64,000 nucleotides of DNA. Origin: Lichenifustis flavocetrariae. Lineage in GTDB: Bacteria; Pseudomonadota; Alphaproteobacteria; Rhizobiales; Beijerinckiaceae. Made by a program: the position numbers and the translations under genes. The stretch spans positions 662,492 to 726,491 of the forward strand of contig NZ_JAMOIM010000001.1 in the NCBI RefSeq assembly GCF_026130545.1. Direction: 5' to 3'. Below are positions 26,057 through 35,523 of the stretch, in pieces; within the stretch, counting starts at the first letter, position 1, and every line of letters begins with the position of its first letter. The notes under the pieces were generated by a model. That model was given only the letters and a program-made list of their open reading frames with translations, did no database searches and was not told the origin of the DNA.

Positions 26057-27547
26057 ATGTCTTCCACCATCCTGATTGCCGATGACGACCCGGTCCAGCG
26101 ACGTCTGCTCGAAGCCATGGTGCGGCGTTTCGGGTACGAGGTCGAGATGGTCGACGGCGGGGAAGCCGCCATCAGCCGGCTTGAGCAAAGCGAGCCGTCA
26201 GCCATCGATCTGGTGATCCTCGACCTCATGATGCCCGGCCTCGATGGCATGGGTGTCCTCAACCGAATGCGGGAGCGAAGGATCGTGACGCCTGCGATCG
26301 TGCAGACAGCGCACGGTTCGATCGAAACCGTGATCGCGGCCATGCGGGCCGGGGCCAGCGACTTCGTCGTCAAACCTGTCGGCGCAGAGCGCCTTTCGGT
26401 GTCGATCAAGAATGCGCTGCGGTTCGACGCCCTCGAGGGGGAGGTGCGCCGAATGACACGCCGCGCATCCGGATCGATGACGTTCAAGGACATCGTGACG
26501 AAAAGCGAAGACATGGGCCGCGTGATCCGGCTCGGCGAACGGGCCGCACGGTCATCGATTCCCGTTTTGATCGAAGGTGAATCCGGCGTCGGCAAGGAAT
26601 TGATGGCCCGCGCCATCCAGGGCTCATCCGAGCGCAAGGGCAAGCCCTTCGTCACCGTCAATTGCGGCGCGCTGCCCGAAAACCTTGTCGAATCGATCCT
26701 GTTCGGCCACGAAAAGGGCGCCTTCACAGGCGCGACCGAAAAACACGCCGGAAAATTCGTCGAAGCGCATGGCGGGACGTTGTTTCTCGACGAGATCGGG
26801 GAATTGCCGCTGGAAACGCAGGTCAAGCTGCTGCGGGCTCTCCAGGAGGGCGAAGTGGATCCGGTCGGCGCTCGGCGCTCGGTCCGCGTCGACATCCGCC
26901 TCATCTCGGCAACCAACCAGAACCTGATCGAACTCGTGAAAGCGGGCCGCTTTCGCGAAGATTTGTTCTACCGCCTCAACGTCTTCCCGATCACAATCCC
27001 GCCTCTGCGCAACCGGCGGGCTGACATTGCGGACCTCGCGCGGCGTTTTTGCGCGCGTTTCGGCGCCGAGGAGGGCAAACGCCTCCGGGGGATTACGGCT
27101 GAGGCCCTGTCGCTTCTGTCGCGCTACAACTGGCCCGGCAACGTCCGCCAGCTCGAAAACGCGCTGTTCCGCGCGGTTGTGCTGGCCGATGGGGATGAGC
27201 TGACCGTGACCGAGTTTCCGCAGATTGCGGCGCAGGTCGAGGGCTTCGATGTCAGATTGCCTCCCGCTCCGTCTCAAATCCAGACCGTGCCCGACTATCC
27301 CATCACGGGCCGCGAAGCGGTCACGATGAGCATCCGTGACCCTCATTCCCTGCAGCTTCTCGACGAGATCGGCGAGGTGCGAACGCTCGACGACGTCGAA
27401 CGAGCGCTCATCCGGTTCGCTACGGATTACTACCGTGGGCAGATGTCCGAGATGGCGCGCAAGCTCGGCATCGGCCGTTCCACCCTTTATCGCAAGATGA
27501 AGGAATATGGCCTGCAAGGCGACGACGCCGATGAGGCGGCGGCCTGA
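26057..27547 (+). CDS. Sigma-54-dependent response regulator (NtrC family)
   Basis: A 496-residue activator with three domains. The receiver (residues 1-120) has the acidic pair in ADDDP, the phospho-acceptor in VILDLMMPG and the lysine in VVKPVG. The AAA+ domain (about 145-370) carries Walker A GESGVGKE, the sigma-54 contact GAFTGA, Walker B LFLDEIGELP and a C-terminal WPGNVRQLEN. A Fis-type helix-turn-helix (MARKLGIGRSTLYRKMKEYG) ends the protein. No sensor kinase is adjacent. The next gene, an L,D-transpeptidase, is a candidate target but no sigma-54 promoter was recognised before it. Confidence 0.93.
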   Translation: MSSTILIADDDPVQRRLLEAMVRRFGYEVEMVDGGEAAISRLEQSEPSAIDLVILDLMMPGLDGMGVLNRMRERRIVTPAIVQTAHGSIETVIAAMRAGASDFVVKPVGAERLSVSIKNALRFDALEGEVRRMTRRASGSMTFKDIVTKSEDMGRVIRLGERAARSSIPVLIEGESGVGKELMARAIQGSSERKGKPFVTVNCGALPENLVESILFGHEKGAFTGATEKHAGKFVEAHGGTLFLDEIGELPLETQVKLLRALQEGEVDPVGARRSVRVDIRLISATNQNLIELVKAGRFREDLFYRLNVFPITIPPLRNRRADIADLARRFCARFGAEEGKRLRGITAEALSLLSRYNWPGNVRQLENALFRAVVLADGDELTVTEFPQIAAQVEGFDVRLPPAPSQIQTVPDYPITGREAVTMSIRDPHSLQLLDEIGEVRTLDDVERALIRFATDYYRGQMSEMARKLGIGRSTLYRKMKEYGLQGDDADEAAA

Positions 27548-27785
27548 CACCCGACCCTACAAAGCTCTTCATGACTGGCCAATCAGGCTCGTCTGACTGA
27601 AGCGACAATCGCTTCTCCGCGGATAAAGCTGCCCCCGAGGGTCCGCTTTGTGACCGCCCGGCCACGGGCTCGCGGGGAAAACCAGGTTTGTGCGGACGAA
27701 CCAAGACGGGGTTGCTCGCTTGCGGCATATCCGCGTGAAGCGACCCCGGGGGCAGCCACTGGTGAGTAAGAAGGCAGTGCATATC

Positions 27786-29621
27786 ATGCGGCGTCATCGT
27801 GCGGCGGCGGTCAGTCTCGGGCTTTCTGCGGTTCTTTTAGGGGGAGGGGGCCTCGGTTCCGCGGCTGCTCAAGCCGTCCTGGCGTCCCGTTCTGCGCATT
27901 CGGAAGCGGATGTCCTGGTCGCTCGGCCATTCGCGCTCCCGGCGGCGTTTCGGTTTGAGGAGACCGCCCCGACCCCCTTCGTGGATGTGACCGGGTCGAT
28001 CAAGCCGACCGATGCGGTGTTTCGGGCACCGACCGACCCTGTTCTCCAGCCCGTCGTGGTTGCTCCTGACCTCGGCATCGCACCGCCGGATCTTCCGGCG
28101 GCTCCGACACTCGATGCACGATCGACCGCCGGTCTCTCGCCCCAGGATCTCGAACAAGCGCTTCCGTCGTTCAAAGCGCCCTCGGAGGTCCAAAAGGCAG
28201 GCCTGACTGCGGATCAGGTGCGAGAGCGGCAAAGCGATCGGGACGCGATCGCTGCCTTCTACGAGTCCAGGAACCATGCGCCGCTTTGGATCGAAGGCAC
28301 GCACTTCAGCCTTTCGGCCCGTGCTGCCCTGTCGCGGATCGAGCGGGCGGGCGAGGATGGGCTGAACCTGCACGGATTCAGCGTCCCGGTGTTGCACGAT
28401 CCGACCGCGGTCGAATTGGCGCAGGCCGAGCTTGCCCTCAGCGAGGCGGTTGTCGCCTACGCCCGGCAGGCTGGCGGAGCACGCGTCGATCCCCTGCAGA
28501 TCAATCGCTTGATCACAGCCAAACGCACCCTCGTCGACGTGCCGCAGATCCTGTCGAGCGTGATCGGGGCCCCCGACGCAGGCGCGGCTCTGCGGGCTTT
28601 CAACCCGCCACAACCTGGTTATGCGGCGCTCCGCGCCAAGCTCGCCGAATTGCGGCAAGCCGCTCCTGTGGCCCGGGCCGGTATCCCGCTGGGACCCACT
28701 TTGCGACTCGGCATGCGCGACGCGCGCGTCCCGTTGATCCGGTCGCGCTTCGGCCTTGATGCCGCCGCCGCCGACCCAAGTCCGGACGATCTCGTCTACG
28801 ACACGAAGGTCGTTGCGGCCGTTGCCGAGTTTCAAAGGCTCAATGGATTGCCGGCCTCCGGAATGCTGACGCCGCGCACCATCGCGGCTCTGTCGGGCGG
28901 CAACCCGGCGCGCCTCGAAAACGAACTCGTCGCCAATATGGAGCGCTGGCGTTGGGTGCCACGCGATCTCGGGACCGACCACCTCACGGTCAACGTGCCG
29001 GACTTCAGCCTGGACGTGGTGCAGGGCGGGGCCGTGACACATCACGCGAGGGTCGTGGTCGGCAAGCCTGATCACCAGACGCCGATCTTTTCAGATGCCA
29101 TGCGTTTCATCATCGTCAATCCCTACTGGAATGTGCCGCTCTCGATCATCAAGAAGGAAATGCTGCCAAAACTGGCGCAGGACCCCAACTACTTCGCCAA
29201 CCATGGCTACGAGGTCATCGAGCGAAACGGGGTCACCTTCGTGCGGCAGCCGCCGGGCGACGACAATGCGCTTGGCCGTATCAAATTCATGTTTCCGAAC
29301 CAGCATGCCGTCTATCTGCACGACACCAATGCCCGGGCTTTGTTCGGCAAGGAGAAGCGCGCCTTCAGCCACGGCTGCGTGCGGGTGGACCAGCCGTTCA
29401 AGCTCGCGGAAGTGCTGTTGGGGCCGGACAGAGGATGGACCGAAAAACGCGTGAAGAAGATGATTGGCGGTGAGGAACGCACGATCAATCTGCCGTCGCC
29501 ACTCCCGATCCACATCGTGTATTTCACGGCATTCGTGGATGAGCGTGGCGGATTGCAGCTTCGGGACGACGTGTACGGCTATTCCGAGAAGGTGAAGCTC
29601 GCCTTGGGACTTCGGGATTGA
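27786..29621 (+). CDS. L,D-transpeptidase, YcbB-like, with peptidoglycan-binding domain
   Basis: A 611-residue exported cell-wall enzyme. It starts with a signal peptide (RRHRAAAVSLGLSAVLLGG, cleavage near SAAAQA). A long linker follows, then a helical region (IAAFYESRNHAPLWI), a PG-binding-1 domain (KVVAAVAEFQRLNGLPASG, about residue 345) and a YkuD domain with AVYLHDT and the nucleophile motif FSHGCVRVDQP near residue 530. It forms 3-3 crosslinks or anchors lipoproteins to peptidoglycan. ATG 27786 was chosen because the signal peptide starts there. Confidence 0.9.
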   Translation: MRRHRAAAVSLGLSAVLLGGGGLGSAAAQAVLASRSAHSEADVLVARPFALPAAFRFEETAPTPFVDVTGSIKPTDAVFRAPTDPVLQPVVVAPDLGIAPPDLPAAPTLDARSTAGLSPQDLEQALPSFKAPSEVQKAGLTADQVRERQSDRDAIAAFYESRNHAPLWIEGTHFSLSARAALSRIERAGEDGLNLHGFSVPVLHDPTAVELAQAELALSEAVVAYARQAGGARVDPLQINRLITAKRTLVDVPQILSSVIGAPDAGAALRAFNPPQPGYAALRAKLAELRQAAPVARAGIPLGPTLRLGMRDARVPLIRSRFGLDAAAADPSPDDLVYDTKVVAAVAEFQRLNGLPASGMLTPRTIAALSGGNPARLENELVANMERWRWVPRDLGTDHLTVNVPDFSLDVVQGGAVTHHARVVVGKPDHQTPIFSDAMRFIIVNPYWNVPLSIIKKEMLPKLAQDPNYFANHGYEVIERNGVTFVRQPPGDDNALGRIKFMFPNQHAVYLHDTNARALFGKEKRAFSHGCVRVDQPFKLAEVLLGPDRGWTEKRVKKMIGGEERTINLPSPLPIHIVYFTAFVDERGGLQLRDDVYGYSEKVKLALGLRD

Positions 29622-29862
29622 GCCTCGGCCGAATGAATCGTGAATGGCGGTGGCAGTGCCTTCAAACCGCCTGAATGCTGCCCGGCTATACGGCTCTCTA
29701 CGGATCACCGGACGGGTTGCTTTTCAGTGCGGTCCCGAGCAAGGGAGGGGAGACGACACATTCGTTTGCATCTAGCCGGTTCGGCGACGAACCGTTAACG
29801 CTTATCAGTAAAGCTCGCGCCGAGTGTTGCCTGTGGCATCTTGGCCACGAGTGTTCTTACGA

Positions 29863-31659
29863 GTGAGTCCCGCATTGAAGCGACGCCCTATCCGCAGCCT
29901 TCCGTGTTGTGGTCGTAACCTGAAGATCTTGATGGGCTTTGCGGTCGGTTTCGGCGTGGCGATTCTGCCGGGCGAAACCCAGAATGCGGTGGCCAACGGC
30001 GATACGCGGACGATCCAGCTTTATCACGTCCACACCAAGGAATCGATCACCGCGACCTATCTGGTCGACGGGACTTACGACCAGCGCGTGCTCGACAAGC
30101 TCAATTGGTTCCTCCGGGACTGGCGGCGTGACGAGCCGACCAAGATGGACCCGCGCCTGTTTGACACGATCTGGGAAGTCTATCGCGAATCGGGCTCGCG
30201 GCAGCCGATCGAAGTGATGTCGGCTTATCGGTCACCAGAGACGAACGCGATGTTGCGCCGGCGCACGCGCGGCGTTGCCGAACATTCCCAGCACATCCTC
30301 GGCAAGGCGATGGACCAACACTACTTCGATGTTCCGATGTCGAAGATTCGCGAGATCGCCATGCGGCTACAGCGCGGTGGGGTCGGCTTCTATCCGACGG
30401 CCGGAACGCCCTTCGTCCATATGGATGTGGGTGGCGTGCGGCACTGGCCACGCATGAGTTACGATCAACTGGCGCGCCTTTTTCCCGATGGCAAGACCGT
30501 CCACATCCCTTCGAATGGACAGCCTCTGCCGGGATACGAAGAGGCGCGTGCCGAACTCGAAGCGCGCGGCGATGGAAGCTACCCGACCGCAACCGAAGTG
30601 AAGTCGAAGGGCTTCTTCGCTTGGCTGTTCGGAACGAGCGGCGACGAGGACGAAGATACCGCGGCAGCTGGGTCGGAAACGCGGGGTGGCCGCGGGACGC
30701 CGCCCCCGGCCCCTCAACGCGTGGCGAGCACGTCGCGGTATGCATCCAATACGCCGGTCGCGGGTCTCGACTCTGGGAGCAAAAGTGGCGGTGCGATGGC
30801 GTTCCTTCAATCCGAGGGAGCCCGCAACCCAGGAGCGGCGTCCACCGAGCGGACTCCTGTCCTTTCACGGCGGCCCGAGCCTGCAGCGGCGCCTGATCCC
30901 AGCGCCGACGCCAAACTCGCCCTGGCCATGTCGATGCAGAGCCAGCAGCAGGCACAGGAGACGGTCGCTCCCGTGGTCACACCCCGCGAGAGCCCGGCGC
31001 CTGCGGCAACCTTTCCGCCGCCCGTCCCCGAACTTGCCGTACCGGCCGCAACTTTGGCGACATCCGGCTTGGCTGTTCCTGTTCCGCCGTTACGGCCTCT
31101 CGAACTTGCCGACGCAACTCCGGATCTTCCTATGCCGCCGGTGCGGCCAGCCGAACTGTCGAGGCAAATCGAGGCGCCCGCGCCAACGGCGCAGCAGGTG
31201 GCCCGCCTCGCCCGGGCCGATGGGATCAGCGCCCTCATCGGCAACACATCGCGTTCAGCTCTTCCGGCCGTCATCACAGAAGGGCCTGGTCGAGGTCATG
31301 CCGCGCCCGCCGCAGTGCTGGCCTACAGCGGAACAGCCTCCGCATCGATCGTCGAGGCGCCGCAAATTCCGGTGCCAGTGCCGCGCCCCAATGACCTTGT
31401 CCTGGCGCGATTGGATCGATCGAACTTCCGCAGTCTGACGTCGGTGACGAAATCGGAGAAGGTCGTGCCGCGCTCCGCACTCGGATCATCGGTCGTCGGC
31501 ATCAGGGCCGCCGCACGGGCCGGCATCTCGACCCTTGCCGCAGCAAACACCACCACCACGCGTTTCGGGACGAAGGCCTACGATCTTGCAACCGATAAGT
31601 TCACAGGCCCCGCTTCGAAACCTGGAACCACGATCGTCACCGCCAAGCGGGCTGATTGA
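29863..31659 (+). CDS. DUF882 / M15A-type peptidase-like protein with long disordered tail
   Basis: A protein of about 598 residues. After a hydrophobic export segment (GFAVGFGVAILPGETQ) comes the DUF882/YcbK domain, starting ANGDTRTIQLYHVHTKES. It holds the zinc-site pattern of M15-type peptidases: SAYRSPETNAML, HSQHILGKAMDQHY and FVHMDVGGVRHWPR. Residues from about 230 to the end are rich in alanine and proline and are probably disordered. The start is uncertain: GTG codons at 29824, 29833, 29851 and 29863 are in frame with no clear ribosome site. It lies downstream of the L,D-transpeptidase and probably acts on peptidoglycan peptides. Confidence 0.85.
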   Translation: MSPALKRRPIRSLPCCGRNLKILMGFAVGFGVAILPGETQNAVANGDTRTIQLYHVHTKESITATYLVDGTYDQRVLDKLNWFLRDWRRDEPTKMDPRLFDTIWEVYRESGSRQPIEVMSAYRSPETNAMLRRRTRGVAEHSQHILGKAMDQHYFDVPMSKIREIAMRLQRGGVGFYPTAGTPFVHMDVGGVRHWPRMSYDQLARLFPDGKTVHIPSNGQPLPGYEEARAELEARGDGSYPTATEVKSKGFFAWLFGTSGDEDEDTAAAGSETRGGRGTPPPAPQRVASTSRYASNTPVAGLDSGSKSGGAMAFLQSEGARNPGAASTERTPVLSRRPEPAAAPDPSADAKLALAMSMQSQQQAQETVAPVVTPRESPAPAATFPPPVPELAVPAATLATSGLAVPVPPLRPLELADATPDLPMPPVRPAELSRQIEAPAPTAQQVARLARADGISALIGNTSRSALPAVITEGPGRGHAAPAAVLAYSGTASASIVEAPQIPVPVPRPNDLVLARLDRSNFRSLTSVTKSEKVVPRSALGSSVVGIRAAARAGISTLAAANTTTTRFGTKAYDLATDKFTGPASKPGTTIVTAKRAD

Positions 31660-31762
31660 GGATGCGCGCTTTGCGTAGCGACATCAGGCGTACCGGGTGA
31701 ACGCCGCATTCATAGGTCCGTTGGAAGCCTTCTCTGAGATCCGGCCGAGTGCGGCGAAACCG

Positions 31763-32383
31763 TTAGTTCCGCTCCCACATCAGGACGCTGCTGAATTCGC
31801 CCGACGCCGGCCATTCGGACCGGCCAATCTCCGATGACGTCTCGATCGCCAGCAATGCCGCAATCGCATTCCGGGCACGGTTGACGCGGCTCTTCAACGT
31901 TCCAAGAGCGCAACCGCAAATTTGAGCTGCCTCTTCATAGGCAAAGCCGGAGCCGCCAACGAGGATCAACGCTTCGCGCTGTTCGGGAGGCAGCTTTTGC
32001 AGCGCAGCCCGGAGATCCTGCAGATCCATGTGGCCGTTCTGCTCGGGGACGGAGACAAGGCGGGCGGCCATCGTGCCTTCCGCATCCTCCACCTCGCGGC
32101 GCCGCTTGCGATATTCGGAATAGAAGACGTTTCGAAGGATCGTGAAGAGCCAAGCCGACATGCTCGTGCCCTGCGTGAAGGAATTCTGATTGATCCAGGC
32201 CTTCATCAAGGTCTCCTGAACCAGATCGTCGGCCCGGTCGGCATTGCCGCAAAGCGAGAACGCGAAAGCGCGCAGGCTCGGAATGGTCGACAACATGTCG
32301 TTCTTCAGAGTCTGCTCAGAAGCCGGATCGCGTGGCCGCTCACTCGCAGACGAGTTCGGGGCGGCGCTGTCGTTTGCGCTCAT
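31763..32383 (-). CDS. ecfG: General stress response sigma factor EcfG (RpoE-like ECF)
   Basis: A 206-residue ECF sigma factor of the EcfG/ECF15 group that directs the alphaproteobacterial general stress response. Region 2 reads CGNADRADDLVQETLMKAW and WLFTILRNVFYSEYRKRRRE; region 4 reads QREALILVGGSGFAYEEAA with CALGTLKSRVNRAR. The ATG at 32383 has GGAAGGA about nine bases upstream; an earlier in-frame start at 32413 would lie in the promoter region. A near-consensus EcfG promoter precedes it. It is unlinked here to nepR and phyR, which lie 17 kb away. Confidence 0.88.
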   Translation of the reverse strand: MSANDSAAPNSSASERPRDPASEQTLKNDMLSTIPSLRAFAFSLCGNADRADDLVQETLMKAWINQNSFTQGTSMSAWLFTILRNVFYSEYRKRRREVEDAEGTMAARLVSVPEQNGHMDLQDLRAALQKLPPEQREALILVGGSGFAYEEAAQICGCALGTLKSRVNRARNAIAALLAIETSSEIGRSEWPASGEFSSVLMWERN

Positions 32384-32421
32384 CTCGAAAATCCTTCCAA
32401 AGCGCGCCCGCACCGAGGACG

Positions 32422-32446
32422 AACGACAACGTTCGCCGACCGTTCT
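32422..32446 (-). promoter_or_regulatory. Putative EcfG-type promoter of ecfG
   Basis: On the minus strand this reads AGAAC, 16 bases, CGTT, one mismatch from the EcfG consensus GGAAC-N16/17-CGTT. The -10 lies 38 bases before the ecfG start codon, a sensible leader length. It would give positive autoregulation of the sigma factor. The mismatch in the -35 makes it weaker evidence than the nepR/phyR pair. Confidence 0.45.
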
Positions 32447-32454
32447 AGCGTAAT

Positions 32455-32810
32455 CTGAGCCAAAGCAAAATAACCTACGTTCGACATGCCTTACGCAACT
32501 CTCGCGTGAACGTTATGGTGGGCTTTAGAAGCGAAGACCCGATCGTGCCGGAGCGGCTTATGTTTATCGCTTGAGACCGATATCGGTGTTGATCCCGTGC
32601 AAATCAAGCGCGAGGTGCTGAAGCTTGACTATGATCCGCCGAATTGGTTCGGGGATCAGTCCATTCTCCGCCGGCCGCGCGTTCGCCTAGCTTGTGTTTT
32701 GCGGCTGTCCCGCTTATGAGGTCGCAGCGCGCCCGTTTCCGACACCCCTGGAGGCGAGGGCGCGCGTTGTTGACGGCCGCTCAGAGCGGCCATTTTTATT
32801 GAGGTTCACC
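32455..32810 (+). promoter_or_regulatory. rplY leader region with terminator-like hairpin
   Basis: No gene is visible in this 356-base gap. Close to rplY lies a perfect 7-bp hairpin (GGCCGCT, loop CAG, AGCGGCC at 32775-32791) followed directly by ATTTTTATT, the layout of an intrinsic terminator, 20 bases before the rplY ATG. Either it ends transcription arriving from upstream, or it is an attenuator in the rplY leader. Confidence 0.5.
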
Positions 32811-33560
32811 ATGGCAGCGATGAAGACACTCGCCGCCGCGGTGCGCAGCGGGACAGGCAAGGGGGCCGCTCGCAGCGTTCGTCGCGGAGGTCGGGTACCG
32901 GGTGTGATTTACGGCGGCGGCGAAGCGCCCGAGCCGATTTCACTCGAATACAATGAAGCTCACAAGCTGATTTATGCGGGTCATTTCCTGACCACGATCT
33001 TCGAGCTCGACATCGAAGGCCGCAAGGAGCGCGTGATCCCGCGCGACTACCAGCTCGACGTCGTCAAGGACACGCCGATGCATGTGGACTTCCTGCGCCT
33101 TCGTGCAGGCTCGAAGCTGAAGGTCGCGGTGCCGGTTCACTTCATCAACGGTGACACGGCTCCGGGTATCAAGCTGGGCGGTACGCTCAACGTCGTGCAG
33201 CATGCCATCGAGATGATGGTGCCGGCCGACAACATCCCCGACAGTCTGACGGTCGATCTGGCCGGGGTCGAGATCGGTGATTCCATTCACATCTCGGCCA
33301 TCGCGCTCCCCGAAGGTTGCAAGCCGACCATTCGCGATCGTGACTTTACAGTCGTGACCGTGGTGGCGCCGACGACCATGACCGAAGAGCCTGGCACGCC
33401 GGCTGCTCTGGCGGCGGAAGCTGCGGCTGCGGCTGCTGCTACCGGCGGCAAGGGCGCACCGGCCAAGGGTGGCGCCGCGAAGGGTGCGACGGCTGCTGCG
33501 GCCAAGCCAGCCGCTGGCGCGAAGCCTGCCGCTGCGGCCAAGCCTGCTGCAAAGAAGTAA
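32811..33560 (+). CDS. rplY: 50S ribosomal protein L25/general stress protein Ctc
   Basis: A 249-residue L25/TL5/CTC protein that binds 5S rRNA. The N-terminal beta-barrel begins [19 protein letters not shown] with [12 protein letters not shown]; the C-terminal TL5-like domain includes [13 protein letters not shown] and [13 protein letters not shown]. The tail from about residue 195 is a low-complexity Ala/Lys/Gly stretch, as in related alphaproteobacteria. The ATG at 32811 matches the family start; longer frames lack homology. pth follows, as is standard. Confidence 0.95.
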   Translation: MAAMKTLAAAVRSGTGKGAARSVRRGGRVPGVIYGGGEAPEPISLEYNEAHKLIYAGHFLTTIFELDIEGRKERVIPRDYQLDVVKDTPMHVDFLRLRAGSKLKVAVPVHFINGDTAPGIKLGGTLNVVQHAIEMMVPADNIPDSLTVDLAGVEIGDSIHISAIALPEGCKPTIRDRDFTVVTVVAPTTMTEEPGTPAALAAEAAAAAAATGGKGAPAKGGAAKGATAAAAKPAAGAKPAAAAKPAAKK

Positions 33561-33575
33561 GCCGACTCCTCATGG

Positions 33576-33607
33576 GCCGCCGCTCGACGTTTGTGTCGTG
33601 CGGCGGC
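33576..33607 (+). terminator. Intrinsic terminator after rplY
   Basis: A 13-bp stem with one mismatch (GCCGCCGCTCGAC / GTCGTGCGGCGGC) and a 6-base loop is followed by TTTCCTGTTTT. It lies 15 bases after the rplY stop and before pth. Confidence 0.75.
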
Positions 33608-33692
33608 TTTCCTGTTTTCGACCCTGGCGCGTCGGGCATTGGTGACGGCTCGGGTGAGCCTCTCACATCGACCGCAGATCTGATGGCGCCCC

Positions 33693-34277
33693 ATGCTGAT
33701 CTTCGCCGGCCTCGGCAATCCTGGGTCCCAATATAGTGGCAACCGTCATAACATCGGCTTCATGGCGATTGACGCGATTGCGCGCCTGCATCGTTTTCCC
33801 GCATTCCGCACGAAGTTCCAGGGCCTCGCCAGCGAAGGCCTGATCGATGGCGAGCGCGTGCTGCTGCTGAAGCCCACAACCTTCATGAACGAGAGCGGCC
33901 GCGCTGTCGGGGATGCCGCGCGTTTCTATAAGGTCGGGATGGCCGACACCGTGGTTTTCCATGACGAGCTCGATCTCGACGCTGGCCGGCTTCGGGTCAA
34001 GGTCGGGGGCGGCAATGCGGGCCACAACGGGCTGCGGTCGATCACGGCCCTCTGTGGTAACGACTACAAGCGGGTGCGGCTTGGCATCGGCCATCCGGGA
34101 GACAAGGCGCTTGTGCATGCCTATGTGCTGAGTGACTTCGCCAAAGACGAGCGGCCGTGGGTGCGAGCCCTCTGTGAGGCCGTCGCAAACGATGTTGGCT
34201 TGCTGGTCGGCAAGCAGGATGCCACGTTTCAAAACAAAGTGTTTCGCGCCACGGAAGCCGAGCTTCCGAAAGCCTGA
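33693..34277 (+). CDS. pth: Peptidyl-tRNA hydrolase
   Basis: A 194-residue enzyme that releases peptides from stalled peptidyl-tRNA. Family motifs are [18 protein letters not shown] (catalytic histidine near residue 22), [27 protein letters not shown] and [13 protein letters not shown]. Length and order after rplY fit the normal arrangement. It is followed after 36 bases by ychF. Confidence 0.96.
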   Translation: MLIFAGLGNPGSQYSGNRHNIGFMAIDAIARLHRFPAFRTKFQGLASEGLIDGERVLLLKPTTFMNESGRAVGDAARFYKVGMADTVVFHDELDLDAGRLRVKVGGGNAGHNGLRSITALCGNDYKRVRLGIGHPGDKALVHAYVLSDFAKDERPWVRALCEAVANDVGLLVGKQDATFQNKVFRATEAELPKA

Positions 34278-34313
34278 AGCCGGCGAGTCCGGCCCGGTAA
34301 ACAGATCGAGGGT

Positions 34314-35414
34314 ATGATGGGTTTCAAATGCGGCATCGTCGGATTGCCCAACGTCGGTAAGTCGACGCTGTTCAATGCACTGACCCAGACAGCAGCCGCG
34401 CAGGCGGCGAATTATCCGTTCTGCACCATCGAACCCAATGTGGGCGACGTCGCGGTTCCGGACCCGCGTCTGGACACGTTGGCGCCGATCGCAGGCTCGA
34501 AGGAGATCATCCCGACTCGCTTGACCTTCGTGGATATCGCCGGCCTCGTGCGCGGTGCTTCCAAGGGCGAGGGGCTTGGCAATCAGTTCCTGGCCAATAT
34601 CCGCGAATGCGACGCTATCGCGCATGTGGTCCGCTGCTTCGAGGACAGCGACATCACCCATGTCGAGGGAATGATCGATCCGCTCGCCGATATTGAGACG
34701 ATCGAGACGGAGCTGATGCTGGCGGATCTCGACTCGCTGGAAAAACGGGTGGTTGCGCTGGAGAAGCGCGCCAAGGGCGGCGACAAGGACGCCAAGGAAC
34801 TGTTCGACCTCGTCTCGCGCTGCCTCGTCCTTCTGCGCGAAGGACGTCCCGCGCGCCTGGCCGAGGTCAAACCCGAGGAGCGCAAGGCCTTTGTGGGGCT
34901 CGGTCTCCTTTCATCGAAACCCGTCCTCTACGTGTGCAATGTGGAAGAAGCGGCGGCCGACAAGGGGAATGCCTTCGCCGAGACCGTCGCCGGGCGAGCG
35001 GCCCAAGAAGGCGCCGTCAGCGTCGTGGTCTCGGCCAAGATCGAGAGTGAAATCGCGGTGCTGCCTGCGGCGGATCAACGCGACTACCTCGAGGCGGTCG
35101 GTCTGGCCGAACCCGGTTTGAACCGGGTCATCCGGGCCGGCTATAAACTTTTGGGCCTGCTCACATTTTTTACGGTCGGCCCGAAGGAGGCGCGCGCCTG
35201 GACGGTGACGCGCGGCACCCGCGCCCCCCAGGCCGCCGGTGTGATCCATACTGATTTCGAGAAGGGCTTTATCCGGGCCGAGACCATTGGCTATGACGAT
35301 TACGTGGCCAGTAAGGGCGAGGCTGGTGCGCGGGAAGCGGGAAAATTTCGGCTGGAAGGTAAGGATTACGTCGTCACCGATGGCGACGTGCTGCACTTCC
35401 GGTTTGCCAATTGA
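34314..35414 (+). CDS. ychF: Redox-regulated ATPase YchF (OLA1 family)
   Basis: A 366-residue Obg-type ATPase that binds ribosomes. It shows GIVGLPNVGKSTLFNALT (P-loop), the switch region DIAGLVRGASKGEGLGNQFL, and the C-terminal TGS domain (AGYKLLGLLTFFTVGPKEAR). Two adjacent ATGs (34314 and 34317) are possible; the second gives the usual MGFKCGIVG start. The rplY-pth-ychF order is typical of Hyphomicrobiales. Confidence 0.96.
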   Translation: MMGFKCGIVGLPNVGKSTLFNALTQTAAAQAANYPFCTIEPNVGDVAVPDPRLDTLAPIAGSKEIIPTRLTFVDIAGLVRGASKGEGLGNQFLANIRECDAIAHVVRCFEDSDITHVEGMIDPLADIETIETELMLADLDSLEKRVVALEKRAKGGDKDAKELFDLVSRCLVLLREGRPARLAEVKPEERKAFVGLGLLSSKPVLYVCNVEEAAADKGNAFAETVAGRAAQEGAVSVVVSAKIESEIAVLPAADQRDYLEAVGLAEPGLNRVIRAGYKLLGLLTFFTVGPKEARAWTVTRGTRAPQAAGVIHTDFEKGFIRAETIGYDDYVASKGEAGAREAGKFRLEGKDYVVTDGDVLHFRFAN

Positions 35415-35523
35415 TCGAGCGAAGGAAGTGCAGGCATTGCCGCGGGTCTGACGCCGCCACACAATAACCCCGCTCTCCCCAAAAGACGTGATCGGACCAG
35501 GGAGGCAGGGAGGAAAACGGGTC

